DNA of 64,000 nt from Streptomyces cinerochromogenes (GCF_014648635.1 NZ_BMRM01000008.1:124001-188000); one strand, 5' to 3'. Shown: positions 34,448 to 43,641, counted from the stretch's first letter. Translations and numbers: made by a program. Notes: generated by a model from the sequence alone, not told the origin.

Positions 34448-35910
34448 GCGCGGGCGTGAAGTCGTACGCCGCCGTCGATCTCGGCGCCTCCAGCGGGCGG
34501 GTGATGGTGGGGCGGGTGGGCCCGGACTCGGTGGAGCTGAGCGAGGCGCACCGGTTCCCCAACCGGCCGGTGCGGGTACCGGAGGGGCTGCGCTGGGACG
34601 TGCTCGCCCTGTACGCGGGTGTGCTGGACGGGTTGCGGGCGGCCGGTGCCCACTGCGGTGGACGGCTCGCCTCGGTGGGCGTCGACAGCTGGGCCGTCGA
34701 CTACGGACTGCTGGACGCCGACGGGGCCCTGCTCGGCAACCCGGTGCACTACCGCGACGCCCGCACGGAGGGCGTGGCGGAGAAGGTGTGGGCGAGCGTG
34801 CCGGCGGCGGAGCTGTACGCGGCGACCGGCATCCAGTACGCCCCGTTCAACACCCTGTACCAGCTCACGGCCGCCCGATCGACCGCACAACCGGCCGGTG
34901 CGCGGCGGCTGCTGCTCATCCCGGACCTGCTGACGTACTGGCTCACCGGCGAGCAGGGCACCGAGCTGACCAACGCCTCCACCACCCAGCTGATCGACCC
35001 CCGCACCCGTGACTGGGCGTACGGGGTCGCCGAGCGGCTCGGCGTCGACCTCGGCCTGTTCGCGCCGCTGCGGCGGCCGGGCGATCCGGCCGGGACGCTG
35101 CGCCCGGAGGTGCTGGCGGAGACGGACCTGGCGGGACCGGTGCCGGTGACGGCCGTCGGCTCGCACGACACCGCCTCCGCGGTGGCCGCGATCCCGGCGG
35201 CGGCCGGTGAGCGCTTCGCCTACATCTGCACCGGCACCTGGTCCCTGGCCGGGCTGGAGCTGGACGCGCCCGTGCTCACCGAGGAGAGCCGGGCCGCGAA
35301 CTTCACCAACGAGCTGGGGCTCGACGGCACCGTGCGCTATCTGCGCAACATCATGGGGCTGTGGCTGCTCCAGGAGTGCGTACGGGCCTGGGGCGAGCCG
35401 GATCTGGGGGTACTGCTGCGGGAGGCGGCCACCGTGCCGGCGCTGCGCTCGGTGGTGGACGCCGGGGACGAGGCGTTCCTGGCGCCGGGGCGGATGCCGG
35501 AGCGGATCGCCGAGGCGTGCCGGGTGGCGGGGCAGCCGGTGCCGAAGACCCGGGCCGAGACCACCCGGTGCATCCTCGACTCGCTGGCCCTCGCCCACCG
35601 GCGGGCCGTGCTGGAGGCCCAGCGGCTGGCCGACCGTCCGGTGGACGTGGTCCACCTGGTCGGGGGCGGCACCCGCAACGCGCTGCTGTGCCAGCTGACG
35701 GCCGACGCCTGCGGTCTGCCGGTGGTGGCCGGCGCGACCGAGGCGGCGGCCCTCGGCAACGTCCTCGTGCAGGCCCGCGCGCACGGACTCGTCGGCGACC
35801 TGGCCGCACAGCGCCGGCTGCTGGCCCGGACCCAGCCGCTCACCCGGTACACGCCTCGCGGCGACACCGGCCGCTGGCGGGCGGCCGAGGCCCGGCTCGC
35901 CGCGCGGTGA
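34444..35910 (+). CDS. rhaB: Rhamnulokinase
   Basis: 488 residues, FGGY carbohydrate kinase. N-terminal VDLGASSGRVMVGRV, VGVDSWAVDYGLLD, SHDTASAVAAIP and the C-terminal VVHLVGGGTRNALLCQLTADACGLPVVAGATEAAALGN are diagnostic of RhaB. It phosphorylates L-rhamnulose at C1 with ATP. The ATG overlaps the aldolase stop as ATGA, so the two are translated together. Confidence 0.95.
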   Translation: MSAGVKSYAAVDLGASSGRVMVGRVGPDSVELSEAHRFPNRPVRVPEGLRWDVLALYAGVLDGLRAAGAHCGGRLASVGVDSWAVDYGLLDADGALLGNPVHYRDARTEGVAEKVWASVPAAELYAATGIQYAPFNTLYQLTAARSTAQPAGARRLLLIPDLLTYWLTGEQGTELTNASTTQLIDPRTRDWAYGVAERLGVDLGLFAPLRRPGDPAGTLRPEVLAETDLAGPVPVTAVGSHDTASAVAAIPAAAGERFAYICTGTWSLAGLELDAPVLTEESRAANFTNELGLDGTVRYLRNIMGLWLLQECVRAWGEPDLGVLLREAATVPALRSVVDAGDEAFLAPGRMPERIAEACRVAGQPVPKTRAETTRCILDSLALAHRRAVLEAQRLADRPVDVVHLVGGGTRNALLCQLTADACGLPVVAGATEAAALGNVLVQARAHGLVGDLAAQRRLLARTQPLTRYTPRGDTGRWRAAEARLAAR

Positions 35911-35982
35911 GCCGCGCCCTCCCCTCGGCGTGACTCGCCGACTACCCTGCACTCGTCCGATGACCGACACCGAGGAGCCGCG

Positions 35983-36738
35983 ATGCGTGTCGCCCTGTTC
36001 CTGACCTGTGTCAACGACACGCTGTATCCGGACACCGGGCGTGCCGTGGTGAAGCTGCTGACCAGACTGGGTGTCGACGTCGACTTCCCGATGGGCCAGA
36101 GCTGCTGCGGGCAGGCGCACTACAACACCGGCTACCGCCATGAGGCCGAACCGTTGGCCCGCCACTTCTCCGATGTCTTCCGGGAGTACGACGCGATCGT
36201 GACGCCGTCCGGTTCGTGCGGGGCGATGGTGCGGGAGCTGTATCCGCGGATGGGGGAACGGGCGCGGGCCGAGGGGCGCGGGGACGGCCTCGCGCGGACG
36301 CTGGCGCCGGTGGTGCCGAAGACGTACGAGCTGACCGAGTTCCTGGTGGACGTGCTCGGGGTGACGGATGTCGGCGCCCACTATCCGCACAAGGTGACGT
36401 ACCACCCGACCTGCCACGGGCTGCGCGGGCTGGGGCTCGGCGACCGGCCGCGCCGGCTGCTCCGGGCGGTCAGGGGACTGGAACTGGTCGAGCTGCCGGG
36501 CGCCGAGGAGTGCTGCGGGTTCGGCGGGACGTTCGCGCTGAAGAACGCGGAGGTGTCGGCGGCGATGGGCGCGGACAAGGTGCGCAACGCCGAGTCGACG
36601 GGCGCGGAGGTGCTGTGCGCGGCCGACAACTCCTGTCTGATGCACCTCGGTGGCACGATGAGCCGGCTGCGGACGGGCATGCGGCCGGTGCACATCGCGG
36701 AGATCCTGGCGAGCACGGAGGAGGAACCGGCGGTATGA
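35983..36738 (+). CDS. lutA: L-lactate oxidation subunit LutA-like ((Fe-S)-binding, CCG domains)
   Basis: 251 residues with two cysteine-rich CCG domains: SCCGQAHYNTGY in the first and CCGFGGTFALKN in the second, plus THPTCHGLRGL-type spacing (YHPTCHGLRG). With LutB and LutC it forms the flavin-independent Fe-S complex oxidising L-lactate to pyruvate. GAGGAG precedes the ATG and a TACCCT box lies about 30 bases upstream, so an extra promoter is possible. Confidence 0.92.
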   Translation: MRVALFLTCVNDTLYPDTGRAVVKLLTRLGVDVDFPMGQSCCGQAHYNTGYRHEAEPLARHFSDVFREYDAIVTPSGSCGAMVRELYPRMGERARAEGRGDGLARTLAPVVPKTYELTEFLVDVLGVTDVGAHYPHKVTYHPTCHGLRGLGLGDRPRRLLRAVRGLELVELPGAEECCGFGGTFALKNAEVSAAMGADKVRNAESTGAEVLCAADNSCLMHLGGTMSRLRTGMRPVHIAEILASTEEEPAV

Positions 36739-36763
36739 CCGCGACGACGGAGGAGGGACCGGC

Positions 36764-38242
36764 ATGACCGGAACGTTCGTGGGCATGCCGGCCTTCCCGA
36801 AGGCCGCGCACGACGCCGTCCACGACCCCACCCTGCGCGGCAACCTGCGCCACGCCACCCACACCATCCGGGCCAAACGGGCCAGGGCGGTGGGCGAGTT
36901 GTCCGACTGGGCGGCGCTGCGCGAGGCGGGCAGGCGGATCAAGGACCACACGCTGCGCCATCTCGACCGGTACCTCCTCCAGTTGGAGGAGTCGGTCACC
37001 GCGGCCGGCGGTACGGTCCACTGGGCCGCCGACGCCGACGAGGCCAACCGGATCGTCGCCCGGCTGGTCAGGGAGACGGGCGAGTCGGAGGTCGTCAAGG
37101 TCAAGTCGATGGCCACCCAGGAGATCGGCCTCAACGAGGCCCTGGAGGCCGAGGGCATCCGCGCCTACGAGACCGATCTCGCCGAGCTGATCGTCCAGTT
37201 GGGCGAGGACCGCCCCTCGCACATCCTGGTCCCGGCCATCCACCGCAACCGGGGCGAGATCCGGGACATCTTCCGGAAGGAGATGGGCCGGTGGGGCCGT
37301 CCCGCGCCGGACGACCTCACGGACACGCCCGCCGAACTCGCCGAGGCGGCCCGGCTGCACCTGCGGGAGAAGTTCCTGCGCGCCAAGGTCGGCATCTCCG
37401 GCGCCAACTTCATGGTCGCCGAGACCGGCACGCTCGTGGTGGTGGAGTCCGAGGGCAACGGCCGGATGTGCCTGACCCTGCCGGAGACCCTCATCTCGGT
37501 CGTCGGCATCGAGAAGGTCGTCCCCGCCTGGCGGGACCTGGAGGTCTTCCTCCAGACCCTCCCCCGCTCCTCCACCGCCGAGCGCATGAACCCGTACACC
37601 AGCATGTGGACGGGCACCACGGACGAGGACGGGCCCCGCGCCTTCCACCTGGTCCTGCTGGACAACGGCCGCACCGACACCCTCGCCGACCGGGTCGGCC
37701 GCCAGGCGCTGCGCTGCATCCGCTGCTCGGCCTGCCTGAACGTGTGCCCGGTGTACGAGCGGGCCGGAGGGCACGCGTACGGCTCCGTCTACCCCGGCCC
37801 CATCGGCGCCATCCTCAGCCCCCAGCTCCGGGGTACGGCGAGCGAGATCGACGCCTCCCTGCCGTACGCGTCGAGCCTGTGCGGGGCCTGCTACGAGGTG
37901 TGCCCCGTCGCCATCGACATCCCGGAGGTGCTGGTGCACCTGCGGGAGCGGGTGGTGGAGGGGGGTCCGGCGGTGCGGCAGGGCAACAAGGTGGTGCTCC
38001 GGCCGGCGAAGGGACACGCCGCCGAACGGGCGGCGATGCGGGCGGCGCGCTGGGCGTTCGGCCACCCGGGCGCCCTGCGCGCGGGCCAGCGGCTGGCCTC
38101 GCGGACCCGCCGGCTGCACCCGCGTACCCTGCCGGGCCCCGGCCGGGCGTGGAGCGGCACCCGGGACCTGCCGGCCGTGCCGGCGGAGCCCTTCCGGGAC
38201 TGGTGGCAGCGCACGCGGGGCGGAAAGGACGGTGCCGAGTGA
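36764..38242 (+). CDS. lutB: L-lactate oxidation Fe-S subunit LutB-like
   Basis: 492 residues. The N-terminal LUD domain (about 60-290) is followed by two [4Fe-4S] motifs, CIRCSACLNVCPVY and CGACYEVCPVAID, and a C-terminal helical tail. It is the electron-transfer subunit of the LutABC L-lactate dehydrogenase. It follows lutA by 25 bases and overlaps lutC by four. Confidence 0.94.
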   Translation: MTGTFVGMPAFPKAAHDAVHDPTLRGNLRHATHTIRAKRARAVGELSDWAALREAGRRIKDHTLRHLDRYLLQLEESVTAAGGTVHWAADADEANRIVARLVRETGESEVVKVKSMATQEIGLNEALEAEGIRAYETDLAELIVQLGEDRPSHILVPAIHRNRGEIRDIFRKEMGRWGRPAPDDLTDTPAELAEAARLHLREKFLRAKVGISGANFMVAETGTLVVVESEGNGRMCLTLPETLISVVGIEKVVPAWRDLEVFLQTLPRSSTAERMNPYTSMWTGTTDEDGPRAFHLVLLDNGRTDTLADRVGRQALRCIRCSACLNVCPVYERAGGHAYGSVYPGPIGAILSPQLRGTASEIDASLPYASSLCGACYEVCPVAIDIPEVLVHLRERVVEGGPAVRQGNKVVLRPAKGHAAERAAMRAARWAFGHPGALRAGQRLASRTRRLHPRTLPGPGRAWSGTRDLPAVPAEPFRDWWQRTRGGKDGAE

Positions 38243-38880
38243 GCGGCAGGGAGCGGATCCTGGGCCGGGTGCGGCGCGCGCTCGCCGATGTGGCGCCGGA
38301 CGACCGGCCGTACGGTGAGGCCGTGCCGCGGGACTACCTGCGCGAGCACGGGCGGCGGACCGTCGAGGAGACGGTGGAGCTGCTGGCGGAGAACCTGGCG
38401 GACTACCGGGCGGTCGTGCACCGCGGCACGGAAGACCGGCTGCCCGCGCTGATCGGGAGGCTGCTGGCCGAGCGGGGCTCCCGGGAGGTGCTGGTGCCGG
38501 CCGGGCTGCCACCGGCGTGGACGGCCGCCGCGGACGCCGTGCGGGTCGACGACCGGGCGGCGGACACCCCGCAGCGGCTGGACCGGGTCGACAGCGTGGT
38601 GACGGGGTGCGCCGTGGCGGTCGCCGAGACCGGCACGATCGTCCTCGACGGTTCCCCGGACCAGGGCCGGCGCCGTATCTCGCTCGTCCCCGACCACCAC
38701 ATCTGTGTCGTCCGCGTCCCGGACCAGGTCGTGTCCTCGGTCCCGCAGGCCCTCGAACGCCTCGATCCGGGCCGCCCGCTGACGTGGATCTCCGGCCCCT
38801 CGGCCACCAGCGACATCGAACTGGACCGGGTGGAGGGCGTGCACGGCCCACGCACCCTGGAGGTGATCCTGCTCGGCTGA
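38239..38880 (+). CDS. lutC: L-lactate oxidation subunit LutC-like
   Basis: 213 residues from GTG at 38239, which overlaps the lutB stop as GTGA. It is a LUD-domain protein with VAETGTIVLDGSPDQGRRRISLVPDHHICVV and PLTWISGPSATSDIELDRVEGVHGP, the LutC signature. It completes the lactate-oxidising complex at the end of the rhamnose operon, linking rhamnose breakdown to pyruvate. Confidence 0.93.
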   Translation: MSGRERILGRVRRALADVAPDDRPYGEAVPRDYLREHGRRTVEETVELLAENLADYRAVVHRGTEDRLPALIGRLLAERGSREVLVPAGLPPAWTAAADAVRVDDRAADTPQRLDRVDSVVTGCAVAVAETGTIVLDGSPDQGRRRISLVPDHHICVVRVPDQVVSSVPQALERLDPGRPLTWISGPSATSDIELDRVEGVHGPRTLEVILLG

Positions 38881-38892
38881 CGACCCCGCTTG

Positions 38893-38916
38893 TACGAAAA
38901 CCTTCGTAGTTTGACA
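38893..38916 (+). promoter_or_regulatory. Operator-like palindrome and -35 box of the oxidoreductase gene
   Basis: TACGAA-AACC-TTCGTA (38893-38908) is a perfect inverted repeat in an AT-rich patch, directly before TTGACA at 38911-38916. A repressor bound here would cover the -35 box. The -10 sequence is weak. HxlR- or MarR-type regulators often use such sites near quinone oxidoreductase genes; none is adjacent. Confidence 0.5.
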
Positions 38917-38975
38917 GCTCTCGTACTTTGTCGGAGAGTGGTCCGCGATCACCGGTGCGACAAGGGGGAGTTGAC

Positions 38976-39977
38976 ATGGCGAAGACGGTGCGGTTCCACG
39001 AGACCGGCGGGCCGGAGGTGCTGCGGCTGGAGGATCTGGAGCCGGGTGAGCCGGGCCCCGGAGAGGTGCTGCTGCGCATCGAGGCGATCGGGGTGAACCG
39101 GGCCGACGGGCTGTTCCGCAGCGGCCGGTACATCGAACCGGTCAAGCGGTTCCCGGCCCGGCTCGGCAACGAGGCGGCGGGCGTGGTGGAGGCCGTCGGC
39201 CCCGGGGTGACCGGAGTCGTGCCCGGGCAGCCGGTCGGTGTCGTGCCGAACTTCTCGCACAACGACTACGGCGTCTACGCCGAACGCGCGCTCGTCCCCG
39301 CCTCCGCGCTGCTCCCCCGCTCCCCCGGGACGGACCCGGTCAGCGGGGCGGCCGTGTGGATGCCCTACCTGACCGCGTACGGCGCGATGGCGGAGGTCGG
39401 CGGGATCCGGCCCGGGGACGTGGCCGTGGTGAACGCGGCCTCCAGCGGTCTGGGTCTGGCCGCGATCCAGACGGCGAACCGGCTCGGCGCCACGCCCGTC
39501 GCCGTCACCCGGACCCGCGCCAAGCGGCGACGGCTGCTGGACGACGGCGCCGCCGAGGTGATCGTCTCCGACGAGGAGGACGTGGCCGCCCGGGTGCTGG
39601 AGCTGACCGGCGGCCGGGGCGCCGAGCACGTCCTCGACGCCGTCGCCGGGCCGGGCGTGCGGGAACTGGCCCGGGCCGTGGCCGCCGACGGCACGCTGCT
39701 GCTGTGGGGGATGCAGAGCGGCGAACCCACCCCCTTCCCCGGGTTCGACCTGGGCATGCCCCCGCTGAACATGCGCACCTACACGGTGACCCGGGAGGTC
39801 CTTGCGATCCCGGAACGGATGCGGCGCGCCGTCGCCTTCGTCGACTCGGGGCTGCGCACCGGCACCCTGCGCCCGGTGGTGGACCGGACCTTCCCGCTGG
39901 AGGACGTCGTCGAGGCCCACCGGTACATGGAGGCGGGCACGCAGTACGGCAAGATCGTGCTGACGGCCGGGCGCTGA
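38976..39977 (+). CDS. Zinc-independent alcohol dehydrogenase/quinone oxidoreductase family protein
   Basis: 333 residues, medium-chain dehydrogenase fold. N-terminal GroES-like domain (GEVLLRIEAIGVNRADGLFRSGRY) and Rossmann domain with VVNAASSGLGLAAIQ (NADPH-binding, AxxGxxG type). The structural zinc cysteines are absent, as in quinone oxidoreductases. A likely NADPH-dependent reductase of quinones or enones. The ATG at 38976 follows AAGGGGGAG. Confidence 0.85.
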   Translation: MAKTVRFHETGGPEVLRLEDLEPGEPGPGEVLLRIEAIGVNRADGLFRSGRYIEPVKRFPARLGNEAAGVVEAVGPGVTGVVPGQPVGVVPNFSHNDYGVYAERALVPASALLPRSPGTDPVSGAAVWMPYLTAYGAMAEVGGIRPGDVAVVNAASSGLGLAAIQTANRLGATPVAVTRTRAKRRRLLDDGAAEVIVSDEEDVAARVLELTGGRGAEHVLDAVAGPGVRELARAVAADGTLLLWGMQSGEPTPFPGFDLGMPPLNMRTYTVTREVLAIPERMRRAVAFVDSGLRTGTLRPVVDRTFPLEDVVEAHRYMEAGTQYGKIVLTAGR

Positions 39978-40046
39978 CCGCCCCGCCGTCCGCCGGTCGG
40001 GGCACGGCGGGATGAGGCCCGGGCCATGCTGCCGTAGCGTGAGGGA

Positions 40047-41201
40047 ATGGTCCGGTTCGAGCAGGTCACCAAGCGGTACCCGGACGGGACGACGGCCGTG
40101 GACGACCTCTCCTTCGAGGTGTCCGAGGGCGAACTGGTCACGCTCGTCGGCCCCTCCGGGTGCGGCAAGACGACCACCATGATGATGGTGAACCGGCTCA
40201 TCGAGCCGACCTCCGGCCGGATCCTCGTCGGCGGCGAGGACATCGCGACCGTCGACCCGGTGCGGCTGCGCCGCCGGATCGGGTACGTCATCCAGCAGGT
40301 GGGCCTCTTCCCGCACCGCACCGTCCTGGACAACACCGCGACCGTGCCCGCGCTGCTCGGCTGGAAGCGGGCGAAGGCGCGGGCGCGGGCGGCCGAGCTG
40401 CTGGACCTGGTGGGCCTCGATCCGAAGACGTACGGGCCGCGCTACCCGCAGCAGTTGTCCGGCGGGCAGCGGCAGCGGGTCGGCGTGGCGCGGGCGCTGG
40501 CCGCGGATCCGCCGGTGCTGCTGATGGACGAGCCGTTCGGCGCCGTCGACCCGGTGGTGCGCGAGCAGTTGCAGGACGAGTTCCTGCGGATGCAGGCCGC
40601 CGTGCGCAAGACGGTGCTGCTGGTCACGCACGACATCGAGGAGGCCGTCCGGCTCGGCGACCGGATCGCCGTGTACGGGCAGGGCCGCATCGAGCAGTTC
40701 GACACGCCGGGCGCGGTGCTCGGGGCGCCCGCGACGCCGTACGTCGCCGGTTTCGTGGGCACGGACCGCGGGCTGAAGCGGCTGTCGGTCACCGCGATCG
40801 AGCGGGACGACCTGGAGCAGCCGCCGGTGGCCCGGCTGGACGAGCCCGCGGGGCGGGCGCGGGAGCGGCTGCGCGCCGAGGGCGCCCGCTGGGCGGTGGT
40901 CCTGGACGCGGGCGGCGACCTGCACGGCTGGGTCGGCATCGACGAACTGGTGGCGGGCGGCACGGTCGGGGACCTCACCCACCGGATGACCGCCTGGGTG
41001 CCGGTCGGCGCACCGCTGAAGCAGGCGTTCGGGGTGATGCTCCAGTACGACGCCGGGTGGGTCGCGGTGCTGGAGGGGGCCCGGTTCCTCGGCGTGCTGA
41101 CCCCGGCCAAGCTGCACGAGGCGCTGCGCCGCTCGGTGGACGCGGACGCGCGCGGGGTGACGCGGGGACAGGTGCCGTTCGACTCGGTGGCGGACGCCTG
41201 A
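40047..41201 (+). CDS. Osmoprotectant-type ABC transporter ATP-binding protein
   Basis: 384 residues. Walker A GPSGCGKTTT, signature LSGGQRQRVGVARAL, Walker B LLMDEPFGAVDP, and a C-terminal CBS-like region (about 245-370), as in OpuCA/ProV-type ATPases for glycine betaine, choline or similar solutes. TAGCGT lies six bases before the ATG, so a leaderless or very short leader is likely. It is convergent with the binding protein and permease genes on the other strand. Confidence 0.92.
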   Translation: MVRFEQVTKRYPDGTTAVDDLSFEVSEGELVTLVGPSGCGKTTTMMMVNRLIEPTSGRILVGGEDIATVDPVRLRRRIGYVIQQVGLFPHRTVLDNTATVPALLGWKRAKARARAAELLDLVGLDPKTYGPRYPQQLSGGQRQRVGVARALAADPPVLLMDEPFGAVDPVVREQLQDEFLRMQAAVRKTVLLVTHDIEEAVRLGDRIAVYGQGRIEQFDTPGAVLGAPATPYVAGFVGTDRGLKRLSVTAIERDDLEQPPVARLDEPAGRARERLRAEGARWAVVLDAGGDLHGWVGIDELVAGGTVGDLTHRMTAWVPVGAPLKQAFGVMLQYDAGWVAVLEGARFLGVLTPAKLHEALRRSVDADARGVTRGQVPFDSVADA

Positions 41202-41232
41202 CCGGGTTCGGGTGGCGGAGGCCTGGCCTGGA

Positions 41233-42174
41233 TCACTTCAGCAGGCCCTTGTCCTTCAGATAGGTGCGGGCCACGTCGGCCGGCAGTCGCCGCCAGCTGT
41301 CGACCTGCTGGTTCATGGCGGCCAGGTCGCCTGTGGTGAGGACGTCGTTGAGCCTGCCGAGCGCCTTCGCCACACCGGGGCCGCCCGCGCGGGAACGGTT
41401 GACGACCGGGACGACGTAGTCGGCGTTCTGCAGGTGCCGGTCGTCGGCGAGCAGGACCAGTCCGAAGGAGCCGAGGGTGGCGTCGGTGGTGGTGGTCAGC
41501 ACCATCTGGTCCCGGCCGGCCTGCACCGCCCGCTTGGCCTGGGTGGTGCCGACGCCCTTGGGGTCGACGCCGGTGACGTCGATGCCGTACACCTTCCGCA
41601 GGCCCGGCGCGCAGTACGGCCGTTGCACGCACTCGTCGCCCGCCGCGAGCCGTACCCGCAGTCCGGAGGCGCCGAGGTCGCTCAGGGTCCTCAGCCGGTG
41701 CCGGCGGGCGTAGGCGGCGGTCACCGCGAAGGCGTTCTGGTCGACGGCCCGGCCCGGCGGGAGCACGGTGAGGCCGCGGGGCGCGGTGAGGGCACGCAGC
41801 GCCCGCATGGTGGCGCCGAGGTCGGGTGAGCCGACCGGGGCGGCGTCGGCACCGTGCGTCTTGGCACCCAGCCAGTCGGCGAAGGTGGCCGCGTACTCGG
41901 GGACGACGTCGATCTGGCCGGACTCCAGGGCCGGTTCGTACAGTTCCCGGTTGGCGACGGTCAGGAGGGACGTCCGGTAGCCGGCCCGGTTCAGCAACTG
42001 GGCGTACAGCTGGGCGAGCAGATCGCTCTCGGTGAAGCCGGCCGAGCCGACGGTCAGGTGGCGGCTGTCGCCGGGCGGTGCGGTGACCCGGCCGCGGTTC
42101 TCCAGGGACGGTCCGGTGGCACAGGCGCCCAGCGCGAGGAGCGCGAGCGCGGCCAGGGCCGTACGGCCCCTCAC
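41233..42174 (-). CDS. Osmoprotectant-type ABC transporter substrate-binding lipoprotein
   Basis: 313 residues. Lipoprotein signal with lipobox LALGAC near residue 18, then an OpuAC-type fold (LTVGSAGFTESDLLAQLYAQLL, VVPEYAATFADWLG, NAFAVTAAYARR). It would capture a quaternary amine or related solute outside the membrane. The start is GTG at 42174, overlapping the permease stop by four bases. Confidence 0.9.
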   Translation of the reverse strand: MRGRTALAALALLALGACATGPSLENRGRVTAPPGDSRHLTVGSAGFTESDLLAQLYAQLLNRAGYRTSLLTVANRELYEPALESGQIDVVPEYAATFADWLGAKTHGADAAPVGSPDLGATMRALRALTAPRGLTVLPPGRAVDQNAFAVTAAYARRHRLRTLSDLGASGLRVRLAAGDECVQRPYCAPGLRKVYGIDVTGVDPKGVGTTQAKRAVQAGRDQMVLTTTTDATLGSFGLVLLADDRHLQNADYVVPVVNRSRAGGPGVAKALGRLNDVLTTGDLAAMNQQVDSWRRLPADVARTYLKDKGLLK

Positions 42175-42842
42175 CGGCCGCTCCTGGCCCAGGCCGGTGC
42201 CAGCCGCTCGGCGATCTCGAAGACGCCCTCGACGACGAGCGCGAAGACGGCGACGAGCAGCGCACCCGCGACCACCATGGGTGTGCTGGCCAGGTTGAAG
42301 CCGGCCGTGATGATCCGGCCGAGGCCGCCGCCGCCCGCGAGCGCGGCGATGGTGGCGGTGGCGACGAGCTGGACGGCGGCGATCCGCACCCCGTTCAGCA
42401 GCAGGGGGAACGAAAGGGGCAGTTCCACGTGGAACAGCAGCTGCCGGCCGGTCATGCCCATGCCCCGCGCGGCCCGGACCACACCGCGGTCGACCTCGCG
42501 CATCCCGACGTAGGCGTTGGTGAGCAGCGGCGGTATGGCGAACAGCACCAGGGCGACCACCGTCGGCCCCTCGCCCCACCTGCCGACCGGTGTCAGGAGC
42601 AGCAGGACCAGCACGGCGAAGGTGGGGACGGCCCGGCCGACGTTGGAGATGTTCACGGCGAGCGCGCCGCCCCTGCCGAGGTGGCCGAGGACGAGGGCGA
42701 CGGGCAGGGCGATCAGGCAGCTGAGGAGCAGGCAGACGACGGTGAGCCCGAGATGCTGGAGCAGCCGGCGCCGGATGCCGTCGTCGCCCGACCAGTGCGC
42801 GGGGTCGGTGAGCCAGTCCCAGGCGGCGGTGAGGGTGTTCAT
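42171..42842 (-). CDS. Osmoprotectant-type ABC transporter permease
   Basis: 223 residues with five to six transmembrane segments and the inner-membrane coupling loop VRAARGMGMTGRQLLFHVELPLSFPLLLNGVRIA (EAA-type motif). It is an OpuCB/OpuCD-like permease, translationally coupled to the binding protein gene, and 28 bases after the sister permease. Confidence 0.92.
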   Translation of the reverse strand: MNTLTAAWDWLTDPAHWSGDDGIRRRLLQHLGLTVVCLLLSCLIALPVALVLGHLGRGGALAVNISNVGRAVPTFAVLVLLLLTPVGRWGEGPTVVALVLFAIPPLLTNAYVGMREVDRGVVRAARGMGMTGRQLLFHVELPLSFPLLLNGVRIAAVQLVATATIAALAGGGGLGRIITAGFNLASTPMVVAGALLVAVFALVVEGVFEIAERLAPAWARSGR

Positions 42843-42870
42843 CCGCGGACCGTCCGCGGCCGGGCGGGGC

Positions 42871-43641
42871 TCATCGGCGCGCCTTCCACGGCCGGGGGGC
42901 CGGTCCCGCGGCCGCCCACGGCCGGGAGGCTGATCCGGGAGCCTTCCACGGCCGGCGGGCTCTTCCTCGGGCGGGCCGTGTCCAGGGGGTGATCAGCCGC
43001 TGCACACCGAGCAGGAGGAGGTCGGCGGCGACGGCGATCAGCACGCACAGCACGGACGCGGTGAGCACCTGGGCCTTGAAGTAGGTGTTCATGCCCGCGT
43101 AGATGAGGTTGCCGAGCCCGCCGAAGCCGACGATCGCGCCCACGGTGACCAGGGAGACCGCCGAGACGGTGGCGATGCGCAGGCCGGCCGTCGCGGCGGG
43201 CAGGGCGAGGGGCAGCTCGACGGTGAGCAGCAGGCGGACCGGGCCGTAGCCGAGGCCGCGCGCGGCCTGCCGGGTCTCCTCCGGGACCGCGCGCAGGCCC
43301 GCGAGGATGTTCCGGACCAGCAGGGTGAGCGAGTACAGCACCAGCCCGGCGACGACCAGGGTGGCCGAGAGGCCGTAGAGGGGCAGGAGCAGGGAGAACA
43401 TGGCGAGCGACGGGATGGTGTACAGGATCGTCGTGACCGCGAGCACCGGGCCGGCCGCCCAGGCCCAGCGGCGGGCCAGCACCGCGAGCGGCAGCGCGAC
43501 GGCCAGGCCGATCAGCACTGACAGGAAGGTCAGTTGGAGGTGCTGGACGACCGCGTCCAGCAGGATCTGGCGGCGGGTGCTCAGATAGGCGCCGCAGATC
43601 CATTCGTTGCGCGCGAGGCAGTCGTCGGGGGGCGCGGTCAC
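42871..43641 (-). CDS. Osmoprotectant-type ABC transporter permease with repeat tail
   Basis: 256 residues. OpuCB-like with coupling loop QAARGLGYGPVRLLLTVELPLALPAATAGLRIA and VGAIVGFGGLGNLIYAGMNTYF. The last 27 residues are a tail of three ten-residue repeats starting with RPW, encoded by a 30-bp tandem repeat, and are not part of the family fold. It is the first gene of the leftward operon. Confidence 0.9.
   Translation of the reverse strand: MTAPPDDCLARNEWICGAYLSTRRQILLDAVVQHLQLTFLSVLIGLAVALPLAVLARRWAWAAGPVLAVTTILYTIPSLAMFSLLLPLYGLSATLVVAGLVLYSLTLLVRNILAGLRAVPEETRQAARGLGYGPVRLLLTVELPLALPAATAGLRIATVSAVSLVTVGAIVGFGGLGNLIYAGMNTYFKAQVLTASVLCVLIAVAADLLLLGVQRLITPWTRPARGRARRPWKAPGSASRPWAAAGPAPRPWKARR
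42882..42971. repeat. 30-bp tandem repeat, three copies
   Basis: Three consecutive 30-base units (42882-42911, 42912-42941, 42942-42971) share the core CCxCCCACGGCCGG. They encode the C-terminal RPW repeats of the permease and extend into the gap before the next gene. Confidence 0.75.
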
